Origin: GCA-003244245 sp035606945
Lineage (GTDB): Bacteria > Actinomycetota > Actinomycetes > Mycobacteriales > Pseudonocardiaceae
Direction: 5' to 3'
DNA: 64,000 nucleotides
NCBI GenBank assembly: GCA_035606945.1
Contig: DATNDR010000057.1
Location: forward strand, 1-64,000
Under the pieces are notes generated by a model. The model did no database searches, was not told the origin of the DNA, and saw nothing but the letters and a program-made list of their open reading frames with translations. Shown here in pieces: positions 9,109 to 17,900 of the stretch; within the stretch, counting starts at the first letter, position 1, and each line of letters begins with the position of its first letter. The translations under genes were made by a program, and so were the position numbers.

Positions 9109-10371
9109 GTGAGCACGCCCGGGCCTCGTCATCAACGGCGCGCCAGTAGCGGCTCCCGGTTGCGTTTCACCAGCCCGAACCCGACAGACCTGATAGCTGC
9201 TGCGCGGCGCCTGCAGCCGCACACGGTCGCGCTGCGCCGGGCCGTGCACCGGCACCCGGAGCAGGGACTGCACCTACCGAAGACGCAATCCGCCGTGGTG
9301 CAGGCGCTGTCCGACCTTCCGGTGCAGGTGCACACCGGGCAACAGAACACCACGTCGGTGATCGGGGTGATCGAGGGCGCCCGATCGGGGCCGACCGTGC
9401 TGTTGCGGGCTGACATGGACGCGCTGCCGGTCACCGAGGAGTCGGGAGTGCCGTTCAGCTCGGAGCTGCCCGGTTCGATGCACGCCTGCGGGCACGACAC
9501 CCACGTCGCCATGCTGGCCTCGGCGGCACGGCTGCTCGCCGAGCGGCGCGATGAGCTGGCCGGCCGGGTGCTGCTGATGTTCCAGCCCGGCGAGGAGGGC
9601 TTCCATGGGGCGCGGCACATGCTCGACGAGGGCCTGCTGGAGGTCGCTGGTACGCCGGAGTTCGCGCTAGCCCTGCACATCACCTCCACCCTCGACAGGG
9701 GGCTGGTGCAGACCAGACCTGGTGCGATCATGGCCTCGTCGGACGTGCTCCGCGTCACGGTCACCGGCCAAGGGGGCCACGCCAGCGCGCCGCAGAACGC
9801 GGTGGACCCGGTGCCCGCCGCCGCCGCGATGGTCGGCGCGCTGCAAACCATGATCACCCGGACGCTCAGCGTCTTCGATCCGGCGGTCCTCACCGTCACC
9901 CGGATCACCGCCGGAACCACGTCCAACATCATTCCCGAGACCGCGGAGTTGGAGGGTACGATTCGCGCGCTGTCCGAGCACACTCGCAACAAGCTGCACG
10001 GAGAGGTTCGCCGGGTCTGCGAGCACGTCGCGGCAGCCCACGGTTGCACTGCCACCGTAACGATCAAGGACGGTTACCCCGTCACCGTCAACGACCACGA
10101 GGTGAGCCACCGGTTGATCGATCTCGCCTGCGGAATACTCGGCGAGCGCCACGCCGAGCCCATGCCGGATCCGCTGATGGGCGCCGAGGACTTCTCGTAC
10201 GTGCTGGCCAAGGTGCCCGGCGCGATGGCGTTCCTGGGCGCCTGCCCGGAGGGCCATGATCCGGACACCGCACCCTCGAACCACTCCAACCGGGCGGTGT
10301 TCGACGAGTCGGCGATGGTGCACGGTGTCGCCCTCTACGCCGGCTTCGCCCTCCAGGCGCTGACCTCGTGA
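9109..10371 (+). CDS. M20 family amidohydrolase
   Basis: This is a protein of about 420 residues of the peptidase M20/aminoacylase family, which hydrolyses N-acyl or amide bonds in small molecules. Metal-site motifs are present: RADMDALPV, MHACGHDTHVAML, PGEEGFHGA and, near the end, MGAEDFSYV. The dimerisation (lid) domain occupies the middle, starting near TVTGQGGHAS. Several GTG codons compete as start; 9109 is used, with 9103 or 9091 possible. Its stop overlaps the tyrA start (GTGA), indicating one operon. Confidence 0.85.
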   Translation: MSTPGPRHQRRASSGSRLRFTSPNPTDLIAAARRLQPHTVALRRAVHRHPEQGLHLPKTQSAVVQALSDLPVQVHTGQQNTTSVIGVIEGARSGPTVLLRADMDALPVTEESGVPFSSELPGSMHACGHDTHVAMLASAARLLAERRDELAGRVLLMFQPGEEGFHGARHMLDEGLLEVAGTPEFALALHITSTLDRGLVQTRPGAIMASSDVLRVTVTGQGGHASAPQNAVDPVPAAAAMVGALQTMITRTLSVFDPAVLTVTRITAGTTSNIIPETAELEGTIRALSEHTRNKLHGEVRRVCEHVAAAHGCTATVTIKDGYPVTVNDHEVSHRLIDLACGILGERHAEPMPDPLMGAEDFSYVLAKVPGAMAFLGACPEGHDPDTAPSNHSNRAVFDESAMVHGVALYAGFALQALTS

Positions 10372-11399
10372 CCAAACGCACCGACATGGAGACATATCGG
10401 GCTTCGGACACCCCTAAAAACCCCGATATGTCTCCATGTCGGGATTTGAGTGTCATCGGGCTGGGGTTGATCGGCGGGTCACTGCTGCGCGCCGCGGACG
10501 CCGCGGGCTGGAAGGTCCGGGGCGCGACCCGGTCGCAGGCAACCGCCGCCGCGGCGCGCGACGCCGGCTTCGACGTCACCTCCTCGATCGAGGATCTGCT
10601 GGTGGGCACCGCCGGGGATGCCCTGGTCGCGCTGGCAGTACCACTGCCCGCGGTGGTCGACGTGCTGGCGATGCTGGCCCGCCACGCCCCGCGGTGCCGG
10701 CTCACCGACGTGGTGAGCGTCAAGCAGCCCGTCGCGGCGGCCGTGGCCCGGCGCACCCCGCAGGCTCGTTACGTGGGCGGGCACCCGATGGCAGGCACTT
10801 CTGCCTCCGGCTGGTCGGCGGGATCGGCAACGCTGTTCAACGGCGCGTCGTGGGTGGTGGGCAGCGACGAGGGTGCCGACCTGGAGGTGTGGGCGCAGGT
10901 GGCCCGGCTCGCTCTGGACTGCGGTGCGCACGTGGTACCGGCCGGCGCAGCGGAGCACGACGCCGCGGTGGCCCGGGTGTCGCACCTGCCGCACGTGCTG
11001 GCCGCGGTGCTCGCCTCGGTCGGCGCCGACGGCGGACCGTTGGCGATGGCGCTGGGCGCGGGATCGTTCACCGACGGCACCCGGGTGGCCGCGTCGGCAC
11101 CAGAACTGGTCCGCGCGATGTGCGAGGGCAACCGCGACGCCCTGCTCGACGCCGTGGATGACGCGCTGGGCCGGCTGGGCGCGGCGCGCGGTTCGCTGGC
11201 GTCCACCGGCGCGCTGGCCGCCACCCTGGAGACCGGTCACCGCGCCCGCCAAGCCTTCGACGCTCGCCATGACCGGGACGACACCGCCGACGTCGACCTG
11301 GCCACGCCCGGCGTCCTGCACCAGCTCCGCAAGGTCGGGCAATCCGGCGGTCGAGTTGTGGCGTTGGAGGGCACCCGGTGCCGGGTTGTCCGAGCATGA
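10368..11399 (+). CDS. tyrA: prephenate dehydrogenase
   Basis: This enzyme makes 4-hydroxyphenylpyruvate from prephenate for tyrosine synthesis. It has the NAD-binding GLGLIGGS motif, the HPMAGTSASG substrate loop and the catalytic-region SHLPH. The GTG at 10368 overlaps the previous stop. The first 25 codons run through a perfect 21-bp inverted repeat (10381-10442), and conserved sequence begins only after it (DLSVIGLGLIGG). An ATG at 10428, inside the right arm, could equally be the start, so the N-terminus is uncertain. The length is 343 residues from GTG 10368. Confidence 0.9.
   Translation: MTKRTDMETYRASDTPKNPDMSPCRDLSVIGLGLIGGSLLRAADAAGWKVRGATRSQATAAAARDAGFDVTSSIEDLLVGTAGDALVALAVPLPAVVDVLAMLARHAPRCRLTDVVSVKQPVAAAVARRTPQARYVGGHPMAGTSASGWSAGSATLFNGASWVVGSDEGADLEVWAQVARLALDCGAHVVPAGAAEHDAAVARVSHLPHVLAAVLASVGADGGPLAMALGAGSFTDGTRVAASAPELVRAMCEGNRDALLDAVDDALGRLGAARGSLASTGALAATLETGHRARQAFDARHDRDDTADVDLATPGVLHQLRKVGQSGGRVVALEGTRCRVVRA
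10381..10442. repeat. perfect 21-bp inverted repeat with 20-base loop
   Basis: The left arm 10381-10401 (starting CCGACATGGAGACATATC) is exactly complementary to the right arm 10422-10442. The loop is CTTCGGACACCCCTAAAAAC. It sits across the start of tyrA and would form a strong mRNA hairpin over the translation start. The loop end CCTAAAAAC resembles the loop end CCTGAAAAACC of the element at 39316-39379, which has the same arm length but different arm sequence. Confidence 0.9.
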
Positions 11400-11521
11400 T
11401 CGCAGCGCCGACCTGATCTGAGCGATGCGCCAGTTCCTCGAACAACACCCGGCACAGCGTCGCCACCCGAGCGGCCGCCCGCTACACCAGTGCCCGCACG
11501 CTGTGGACAGCACTCCCTGTT

Positions 11522-12811
11522 GTGGACAACATGCCCGACATGCAACGGCTACTCGAGGCGCTGGCAGCCAACCCGCACAACGCCGTGGTGCACGTCGTCG
11601 CGTCGCCCGAGGCGGCCACAGCTGGCCCATTGAGCGGGGTGCCGGTAGCCATCAAAGACCTCATCGACGTCGCTGGGGTGCCTACCCGGTGCGGCAGCGC
11701 GGTGCTCGCCGATGCCCCGCCCGCCGGCCAGGACGCGGCGGTGGTGGCCCGATTGCTGGCTGCAGGCGCGATGGTGGTCGCCAAGGCGCACACCCACGAG
11801 TTCGGTTACGGGCCCAGCGGGGACGTCGCCGTCCAGGGACCCTGCCGCAATCCTCATGATCCGAAACGGATCCCCGGCGGCTCCTCGAGTGGCTCGGCCG
11901 CCTTGGTGGCCGCTGGGGTGGTGCCGCTCGCGGTGGGCACCGACACCGGTGGCTCTGGACGCATCCCGGCCGCCCTGTGTGGCGTGGTCGGCCTCAAGCC
12001 GGCCCGCGGCGCGCTGCCCATGACCGGGGTGTTCCCGCTGGCGGAGACGTTGGACCACCTCGCGCTGCTCGGCGCCGACGTCGGCACCGTCAGCACGGCG
12101 TTCGGCGCGCTCACCCGATGCCGGATCGACCCGTCGGCCCCGATTGCGGGAACCGTGGTCGCGCGGCCCACCGATACCTACTGGCGGGTGCACGACCCGG
12201 AGATCGCCGCCGCGGTGGATCGCGCCGCCGCCACACTGGCCGCCGCCGGCGCCACGGTGCGCGAACTACGCCTGCCCGAGATCGACGAGCTCGCCGCCAC
12301 CTACCGGGTGATCGTGGGCGCGGAGGCCTACGCCACCCACCGGCGCTGGCTGTACCAGCGACCCGGCGACTACCAACCGCCCACCGCTGCCCGGCTGACG
12401 GCCGCCGGCGCGCATACCGCCGCCGACTACATCGCCGCGCAACGAACCCGCCGCCGGCTGGGTGCCGAGCTGACCGCCCGGCTGAGCGCCGACGAGATCG
12501 ATGTCCTGCTGGTACCGACCACTCCGGTACGCGCCACCCCGATCGGTGCCCAGCAGGTGGCTGCGCCGGATGGCACTCAGATCGAGGTGCTGCCCGCGCT
12601 GCTGTCCCTGACGCTGCCGTTCAACCTGCTGGGCTGGCCGGCGATATCCGTGCCCGCCCCGGAGACAACCGGACTACCCGCTGGAATTCAGCTGGCCGCC
12701 GTACGCGGCGGCGAGCAGGTGCTGCTCGCCGCGGCGGCTCGGCTCGCCGCACTCAGGAGCGGCGGGCCAGCCCGGGATACTCCAGCACCAGGCCGTCGGC
12801 GTCCACGGTGA
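11522..12811 (+). CDS. amidase signature family enzyme
   Basis: This is a 429-residue amidohydrolase with the Ser-Ser-Lys triad: Lys in GVPVAIKDLIDVAG, the first Ser in GGSSSGSAALVAAG and the second Ser in GTDTGGSGRIPAALCG. The family cleaves amides of many kinds, and the true substrate is not visible. GatCAB membership is unlikely because no gatB or gatC is adjacent. GTG 11522, ATG 11531 and ATG 11540 are all possible starts. The 3' end overlaps the convergent gene by 59 bases. Confidence 0.85.
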   Translation: MDNMPDMQRLLEALAANPHNAVVHVVASPEAATAGPLSGVPVAIKDLIDVAGVPTRCGSAVLADAPPAGQDAAVVARLLAAGAMVVAKAHTHEFGYGPSGDVAVQGPCRNPHDPKRIPGGSSSGSAALVAAGVVPLAVGTDTGGSGRIPAALCGVVGLKPARGALPMTGVFPLAETLDHLALLGADVGTVSTAFGALTRCRIDPSAPIAGTVVARPTDTYWRVHDPEIAAAVDRAAATLAAAGATVRELRLPEIDELAATYRVIVGAEAYATHRRWLYQRPGDYQPPTAARLTAAGAHTAADYIAAQRTRRRLGAELTARLSADEIDVLLVPTTPVRATPIGAQQVAAPDGTQIEVLPALLSLTLPFNLLGWPAISVPAPETTGLPAGIQLAAVRGGEQVLLAAAARLAALRSGGPARDTPAPGRRRPR

Positions 12812-13313
12812 GCTCCGTTTCCATGGAGTCACTGCTCAGGCCGACCACCGCGGGATCGCCCAGCGAGACGGTCCGGTAGCTCTGCGGGACTCGGCTGACC
12901 TCCAGGCCGGGCACCGACACGAACACCATGGCCAGCTCGTGTTTGGCTGCTGACCGGTGCAGATTCAGCCGGCGCACCGGCAGCGCATTGAACAGCGGGC
13001 TGAACTGCAGATCGACGTCCAGAGCACCGCCGAAGTTGGTCCGCGCCGCGCCCTGGCCGTGGTCGACCAGCCAGATGCCCTCCTCCGAGCGGGTAATGGC
13101 GACGTGTTGTTCGCCCTTGGCACGGATGACCCGAACGGTCAGACGCTCGACGATCCCGGTCTCGTCGGTGGTCAACGTGTAGGACGCCGAGTACGGCTCG
13201 AAGTCCTCCTGCCGGCAGCTCACGATCGACCCGGTAGCCCGCAAGCCACGCTCACCGAGAATGACCCGAGCTGCCTCCACCCGCAAGCAGTCCACCCCGG
13301 CCCATGCCACCAT
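12753..13313 (-). CDS. putative glycolipid-binding-domain protein
   Basis: This is a protein of about 186 residues that I match to the putative glycolipid-binding family (formerly DUF1089). The match rests on length and on strand-rich text such as GLRATGSIVSCRQEDFEPYSASYTL, GIWLVDHGQG.., DVDLQFSPLFNALPVRRL and VPQSYRTVSLGD. The fold is a beta-barrel-like domain of unknown biological ligand. The ATG at 13313 is used; a GTG at 13379 would add 22 residues. It is convergent with the amidase gene. Confidence 0.7.
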   Translation of the reverse strand: MVAWAGVDCLRVEAARVILGERGLRATGSIVSCRQEDFEPYSASYTLTTDETGIVERLTVRVIRAKGEQHVAITRSEEGIWLVDHGQGAARTNFGGALDVDLQFSPLFNALPVRRLNLHRSAAKHELAMVFVSVPGLEVSRVPQSYRTVSLGDPAVVGLSSDSMETELTVDADGLVLEYPGLARRS

Positions 13314-13843
13314 CTTGGTGACGTGCGGTGCGCGGCGGGTCGTCGCGCCGGGAACCTTCTCGCCGGTAGGGGTGCTCACGGTCCAGCCTGTCGAAGTCGA
13401 TGCACAGTGTGCCGGAAGAATCGGGGACGAAAGAAGTACAGGTCGAGCTCCACCGGAGCCTCCCTCGCGCACTGGTGGGGTCTGAGTCCGGCTGCGACCG
13501 GCTACAGTCGCGAGCCTACCTACGCCGGATGATCGCACGGACAGGTGGCGGGGGGCTCATCGGCCTGCGATAATCTCCGACAGTGCCAGATCGGCAGCCT
13601 AGTGTGACGCTAGTGGGTGCCATCCGATAGCAGGTATACCCCTGTTGACAGGGGGAGTACTCTGCACCGGGGACGAGAGCCCCGGGGGCAGTGTCGCTGG
13701 CTGCTCGTCTGATAAAAACCCATACTTCCGTCGATTATGCCGGGGGGCGCCCGAGCATGCGGGTTCGTTCCGCTGTGCACGCACGTGGCGCGCTCCTACC
13801 CCGGTCAACGGAAGGCCGTATATCCACAACGAAGAAGGACCAC
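13314..13843. other. gene-free stretch with a short perfect hairpin
   Basis: No credible gene is seen in these 530 bases. A 7-bp inverted repeat, CCCCTGT-TG-ACAGGGG, lies at 13639-13654. It contains a TTGACA hexamer, but no matching -10 element stands at the usual distance. The stretch presumably carries the promoters of the glycolipid-binding gene (minus) and the small gene at 13844 (plus). Confidence 0.5.
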
Positions 13844-14035
13844 ATGCGCGCGCCCGTCTCCGACCGCCGACCGCGGTCCGGAATGACCCTCACTCCCCGC
13901 CATCGGCAGAGCCGACCCCTGCCGATGAGTGCCGTTGCCGTGCGGCGCGGCCAGTTCGGGGAATTCGAGCTGCGCCCGGTGCGAGAACACACCGTCGAAG
14001 CGCTGACCGCGGAGCAGCCAACGTCAGAGAATTGA
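13844..14035 (+). CDS. small hypothetical basic protein
   Basis: This is a 63-residue protein with a good ribosome binding site (GAAGGA, 4 bases before ATG 13844). It is Arg-rich at the N-terminus (DRRPRSGMTLTPRHRQSRP), followed by AVAVRRGQFGEFELRPVREHTVEAL. No domain is recognised and there is no signal peptide or membrane segment. It lies just upstream of the HesB-like gene on the same strand. Confidence 0.55.
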   Translation: MRAPVSDRRPRSGMTLTPRHRQSRPLPMSAVAVRRGQFGEFELRPVREHTVEALTAEQPTSEN

Positions 14036-14110
14036 CCAGGATGCCGCCGCACCCGGACGTTGACGGCCTCCCGCTTACACGTTGCCGGGACAGACCCTTA
14101 CGGTAACGCC

Positions 14111-14404
14111 ATGCTGACAGTTACCGAGGCCGCGGCTCGCGCCATCAATTCACTCGTAACCCAGAACGACATGCCAGACGGTGCGGGCCTGCGGATCGCG
14201 CCGCAGAGCAAAACCAGCCGGGCAGAGGGCCTGGGGCTGTCCATCGCTCGGGCTCCGGGCGATGGTGACACGGTTCTGGACGCCTACGGCGCGAAGGTCT
14301 TCCTGTCGCCCGGCCTGGCCTACGACCTGCACGAACAACAGCTCGACGTCGACGAGCGGGACGATGAGGTGCACTTCTTCGTCGAACGCCGAAAAGACCT
14401 CTGA
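14111..14404 (+). CDS. HesB/IscA-like protein without cysteines
   Basis: This is a 97-residue protein of the HesB/IscA fold by its start (MLTVTEAAARAINSLV), its length and the strand order GLRIAPQ.., LGLSIARAPGDGDTVLDAYGAKVFLSPGLAYDL. True A-type iron-sulfur carriers hold three Cys. This protein has none, so it should not assemble or carry a cluster in the usual way. Such Cys-less forms are common in actinobacteria and their role is not known to me. Confidence 0.8.
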   Translation: MLTVTEAAARAINSLVTQNDMPDGAGLRIAPQSKTSRAEGLGLSIARAPGDGDTVLDAYGAKVFLSPGLAYDLHEQQLDVDERDDEVHFFVERRKDL

Positions 14405-14420
14405 GCGGGGCGTCACCTGG

Positions 14421-14894
14421 TCAGGAGTGCACGCCCTGGGGAAGGTGGTCGGTGACCAGGATGCGCTCGACCGACGGGTGCCGGACGCGCAGCACGATCA
14501 AGGCATAGCGGCCAGCCACCGCCGGCGGGCTGGTCCCGGCGATCGTCCCCAGTGGGTAGTCGCCGCGGTAAACGACCAGGCAGGCGTGCGGCCAGCCGGG
14601 GCGGCCCGGACGATGCGGGGTGGGCAGCCCGATACGCGAGCGCGGCGGCGCGAGCGGGTTCACCCCCAGCTGCCGGCTCAACGCGTCGGCGTCGCTACGG
14701 CTGATTCGCCGCACCTCGGTAAGGGTGCCCTCGTCGTGGACAATGCGGCGGGCTAACGGCAGCACCGCAGCGCAACCGGATACCTCTGTGCTGACCGACG
14801 CGCCGCTGCGCGGCCCCGAGCAGGCCGGTGCCAGGGTGCATGCGATCAGCAGCCCGGCTACCGCGGCAGGACGCCACCCCCGCAACGCGGTCAC
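14421..14894 (-). CDS. predicted lipoprotein
   Basis: This is a 157-residue protein with a lipoprotein signal (AGLLIACTLAPAC, lipobox Cys at residue 25). The mature part has two more Cys (SGCAAVL.. and HACLVVYRGDYPLG). The start GTG 14894 overlaps the stop of the upstream membrane protein gene, so the two are coupled. No known domain is recognised. A role at the cell surface with the neighbouring flippase-like protein is inference. Confidence 0.65.
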   Translation of the reverse strand: MTALRGWRPAAVAGLLIACTLAPACSGPRSGASVSTEVSGCAAVLPLARRIVHDEGTLTEVRRISRSDADALSRQLGVNPLAPPRSRIGLPTPHRPGRPGWPHACLVVYRGDYPLGTIAGTSPPAVAGRYALIVLRVRHPSVERILVTDHLPQGVHS

Positions 14895-15988
14895 GGCAAG
14901 GGCTCCGCTTCGGCCACAGCGGCGATCACCGGCTCATCCCGGGCCACGAGCAGTGGTGTCACGGGAACCCGCGACGTCGCCCGCAGCACCAGCCACGCCA
15001 GCCCGCCGGCGGGCAGGCAGCCCCAGTAAGCGATCAACCGGTAAAGCAACACAGCGGCCAGCGTGATGGTCTCGGCGCCGCCGAAGGCCACCAGGGCCAG
15101 CGTGATGCTGCCCTCCACCACCCCGATCCCGCCGGGAGTCACCGGCACACTCGCCGCGATCTGCCCGGCGCAGTAGGCGAGCAGTAACCCGGTCCAGGGC
15201 GGCGCGGAGTTCAAGGCCAGGAAGGCCACCGCCAGCACCGCGACATCGGCTACCCAGGACACCGTCATCAAGACGAACGCCGCCACCCCGACGGCGGGAG
15301 TGACGCGCACCGCACGAAGTTGGTGCGCCCAGTTGCGCACCGCCGACCGCACCGTGTCCCAGTGCGGTACGCGAAATCGACCGACCGCGACACCGACACT
15401 GGGCAGCTGCCGGGCCAGACGCCGGCGGACCTCGGGCCTGCGTAGCACCGCATACCCGGCACCGCACAGGACCAATGCCCCCAGCAACCCAGCGCTGATC
15501 GCCTGCAAACCGGCGATCGGATCGTCATCACCGGCGATCTGCACCGCGATGATGGTCAGTACCGTGACCGAGCTGACGTAGAACACCGAGCACACCGCGA
15601 ACATCCAGCCGGCCACCGCCGCGGTCACCTGCCGGCGACGGAGCAGATCGACCAGGACCACGCCGGAGGCGGCGAATCCGAACGGCAGGCAGTAGGCAGC
15701 CGCGTCACCGGCCAAGGTGGCCGCGCTGAGCGTCGTGATCCCAGGCGTCGCGCCCGCGCGGCGAAGCACCACCGCCGCAGCAGCTCCGCGCGCTGCGTAG
15801 GACACCATCTCGACAAGGACCGCCAGCACCACCCAGCCGACCCGCACCGAGGTCAGGGTGTCGGCGGCAGTGAGCAATTCGTCGCTGCTGTCGAACAACA
15901 CTCGTGCAGCGAGCGCGGCGGCGGCCAGTCCGACGACCAGCAGGGCGGCCCGCCGCCACCACTGCCGGCCGTTGGGTGCCACCGCCAC
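14891..15988 (-). CDS. lysylphosphatidylglycerol synthase TM-region-like membrane protein
   Basis: This is a 365-residue polytopic protein with about eight hydrophobic segments. The family hallmark SVPVTPGGIGVVEGSITLALVAFG near the end matches the transmembrane domain of LPG synthases/flippases (UPF0104-type). The synthase domain is absent, so it more likely moves a lipid or glycolipid than makes lysyl-PG. It starts with GTG at 15988 and is coupled to the lipoprotein gene downstream. Confidence 0.8.
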   Translation of the reverse strand: MAVAPNGRQWWRRAALLVVGLAAAALAARVLFDSSDELLTAADTLTSVRVGWVVLAVLVEMVSYAARGAAAAVVLRRAGATPGITTLSAATLAGDAAAYCLPFGFAASGVVLVDLLRRRQVTAAVAGWMFAVCSVFYVSSVTVLTIIAVQIAGDDDPIAGLQAISAGLLGALVLCGAGYAVLRRPEVRRRLARQLPSVGVAVGRFRVPHWDTVRSAVRNWAHQLRAVRVTPAVGVAAFVLMTVSWVADVAVLAVAFLALNSAPPWTGLLLAYCAGQIAASVPVTPGGIGVVEGSITLALVAFGGAETITLAAVLLYRLIAYWGCLPAGGLAWLVLRATSRVPVTPLLVARDEPVIAAVAEAEPLP

Positions 15989-16286
15989 ACCTTGTCACAC
16001 CACGCCCGCCGGACTCACCCCAGAGGTCCTTCGGAGCTTCGACCCATCGACGCGGGAATAGTGCGAACTCTCGACGGCGAATAGGCGCTATTTGTGTTTG
16101 CTGAACCTGCCCTCACTCATGGCGGTGCCGCTAAGTACCCGTTTTTCAACCGGCTTACACATCACCCTGGACGTCCGCAATCCTCGGCGGTTTACCGTTA
16201 CCTGGAAGTCTACTGTGGACTACCATAGCGCGCGGACTCGCAGAACGTGTCGTAGCGTTTCCATCAACAACTCCGGAGGAGACATC

Positions 16287-16442
16287 ATGATCGTTCTAGG
16301 CATTATCTTGCTGGTGGTCGGCTTCCTGCTCGGTATCGGGATCCTGTGGACCCTTGGCATCATATTGATAGTGGTCGGGGTGATCCTGGAGCTGCTCGGC
16401 GCCATCGGACGTCCACTGATGGGCCGGCGCCACTATTACTGA
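16287..16442 (+). CDS. small membrane protein, DUF6131 type
   Basis: This is a 51-residue protein made of two hydrophobic segments (MIVLGIILLVVGFLLGIGI and TLGIILIVVGVILELLGAI) followed by a short basic tail (GRPLMGRRHYY). This layout is that of the actinobacterial DUF6131 family. A strong ribosome binding site (GGAGGAG) precedes ATG 16287. The function is unknown. The 298 bases upstream (15989-16286) hold no other gene. Confidence 0.8.
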   Translation: MIVLGIILLVVGFLLGIGILWTLGIILIVVGVILELLGAIGRPLMGRRHYY

Positions 16443-16457
16443 CCCGCGGCGTGGGGC

Positions 16458-17900
16458 ATGATCGTCGGTGTGCCCCTCGCCCATCCGGATAACCCGCCAC
16501 CGGTCGGCACCGCCGACCTGACAGTGAATCCGCTGTTCACCCGGGAGCCGCTAGCGGTGCCTCGCGACCGGCTTCCGGACAGCGGGATGGACGCCGAACT
16601 CGCCTACCAGCTGATCCATGACGAGCTCATGCTCGACGGCAACGCTCGGTTGAACCTGGCCACGTTCGTCACCACATGGATGGACCCGCACGCCAGCAGG
16701 CTGATGGCCGAGTGCGCAGACAAGAACATTATCGACAAGGACGAGTATCCGCGCACCGCCGAACTCGAACGACGCTGCGTGCGGATGCTCGCCCGGCTGT
16801 GGGGCGCGCCCGACCCCGACGCCGCACCCGGCTGCTCCACGACGGGTTCCAGCGAGGCGGCCATGCTCGCCGGGCTCGCCCTCAAGCGCCGGTGGCGGGC
16901 CCGCGGCGGCACCGGCACCCCGAACATCGTGATGGGCAACAACGTCCAGGTCTGCTGGGACAAATTCGCCAACTACTTCGAAGTCGAGCCCCGGCTGGTG
17001 CCGATGCAAGGGGAGCGCTTTCACCTCGACGCCGCATCGGCGCTGCCGCACGTCGATGCGAACACCATCGCAGTGGTGGCGGTGCTCGGTTCCACCTTCG
17101 ACGGTAGCTACGAACCGGTGGCAAAAATCTGTGCAGCCTTGGACGACCTGGCCGCGCAGGGCGGTCCGGACGTGCCGGTGCATGTCGATGGCGCATCGGG
17201 AGCGATGATCGCCCCGTTCCTCGATTCCGAGCTGACGTGGGATTTCCGGCTACCTCGGGTGGCCTCGATCAACACCTCCGGGCACAAGTACGGCCTGGTC
17301 TATCCCGGGGTCGGCTGGGTGGTGTGGCGCGACACCCCGGCCCTGCCCGATGAGTTGATCTATCGGGTGAACTATCTGGGCGACGAGATGGCCACCTTCG
17401 CGTTGAACTTCTCCCGCCCCGGCGCTCAGGTCGTCGCGCAGTACTACCAGTTCTTGCGGCTGGGCACCGAGGGTTACCGGCGGGTGCAGCAGCACTGCCG
17501 CGACGTCGCCACCCAGCTGGCCGCTGACGTGGCCGCGCTGGAGCCGCTGCGGCTGCTCACCGATGGCAGCGAGCTGCCGGTGTTCGCTGCCGCGCTGCCA
17601 GCAGAGATCACTAACTACTCCGTCTTCGACATCTCCGCCGGCTTGCGCGAGCACGGCTGGCAGGTGCCCGCTTACACCTTCCCCGCCGACCGCACCGATC
17701 TGGCGGTGCTGCGCTTCGTGCTCCGCAACGGGATGACCCACGACCTGGCGCAAGTCCTGCTGGCCGATCTGCGCAGGGTGCTGGCTCGGCTGTCGCGCCA
17801 GCGGGAGTCCATCCGCGATCCGCATCTCGACGCGTCGTTCGCCCACGACGGCCGCCCTGCTTCTTCCACGTCGAGTGCTCCTAGTCCGCTAGTCCGGTGA
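16458..17900 (+). CDS. gadB: glutamate decarboxylase
   Basis: This is a 480-residue PLP enzyme that converts glutamate to GABA, consuming a proton. Family landmarks are the N-terminal PLFTREPLAVPRDRLPDSGM, the cofactor region PGCSTTGSSEAAMLAGLALK, HVDGASGAMIAPF, and the PLP lysine in SINTSGHKYGLVYPG. No glutamate/GABA antiporter gene is adjacent. The 3' end overlaps the convergent peptidase gene by 12 bases. A GTG at 16470 is an alternative start. Confidence 0.92.
   Translation: MIVGVPLAHPDNPPPVGTADLTVNPLFTREPLAVPRDRLPDSGMDAELAYQLIHDELMLDGNARLNLATFVTTWMDPHASRLMAECADKNIIDKDEYPRTAELERRCVRMLARLWGAPDPDAAPGCSTTGSSEAAMLAGLALKRRWRARGGTGTPNIVMGNNVQVCWDKFANYFEVEPRLVPMQGERFHLDAASALPHVDANTIAVVAVLGSTFDGSYEPVAKICAALDDLAAQGGPDVPVHVDGASGAMIAPFLDSELTWDFRLPRVASINTSGHKYGLVYPGVGWVVWRDTPALPDELIYRVNYLGDEMATFALNFSRPGAQVVAQYYQFLRLGTEGYRRVQQHCRDVATQLAADVAALEPLRLLTDGSELPVFAAALPAEITNYSVFDISAGLREHGWQVPAYTFPADRTDLAVLRFVLRNGMTHDLAQVLLADLRRVLARLSRQRESIRDPHLDASFAHDGRPASSTSSAPSPLVR

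Noticed and set aside
13639..13660. TTGACA hexamer as a promoter at 13645
   Set aside because: No -10 hexamer at 16-19 bases; the hexamer is part of a perfect 7-bp hairpin, so it is reported only as a hairpin.
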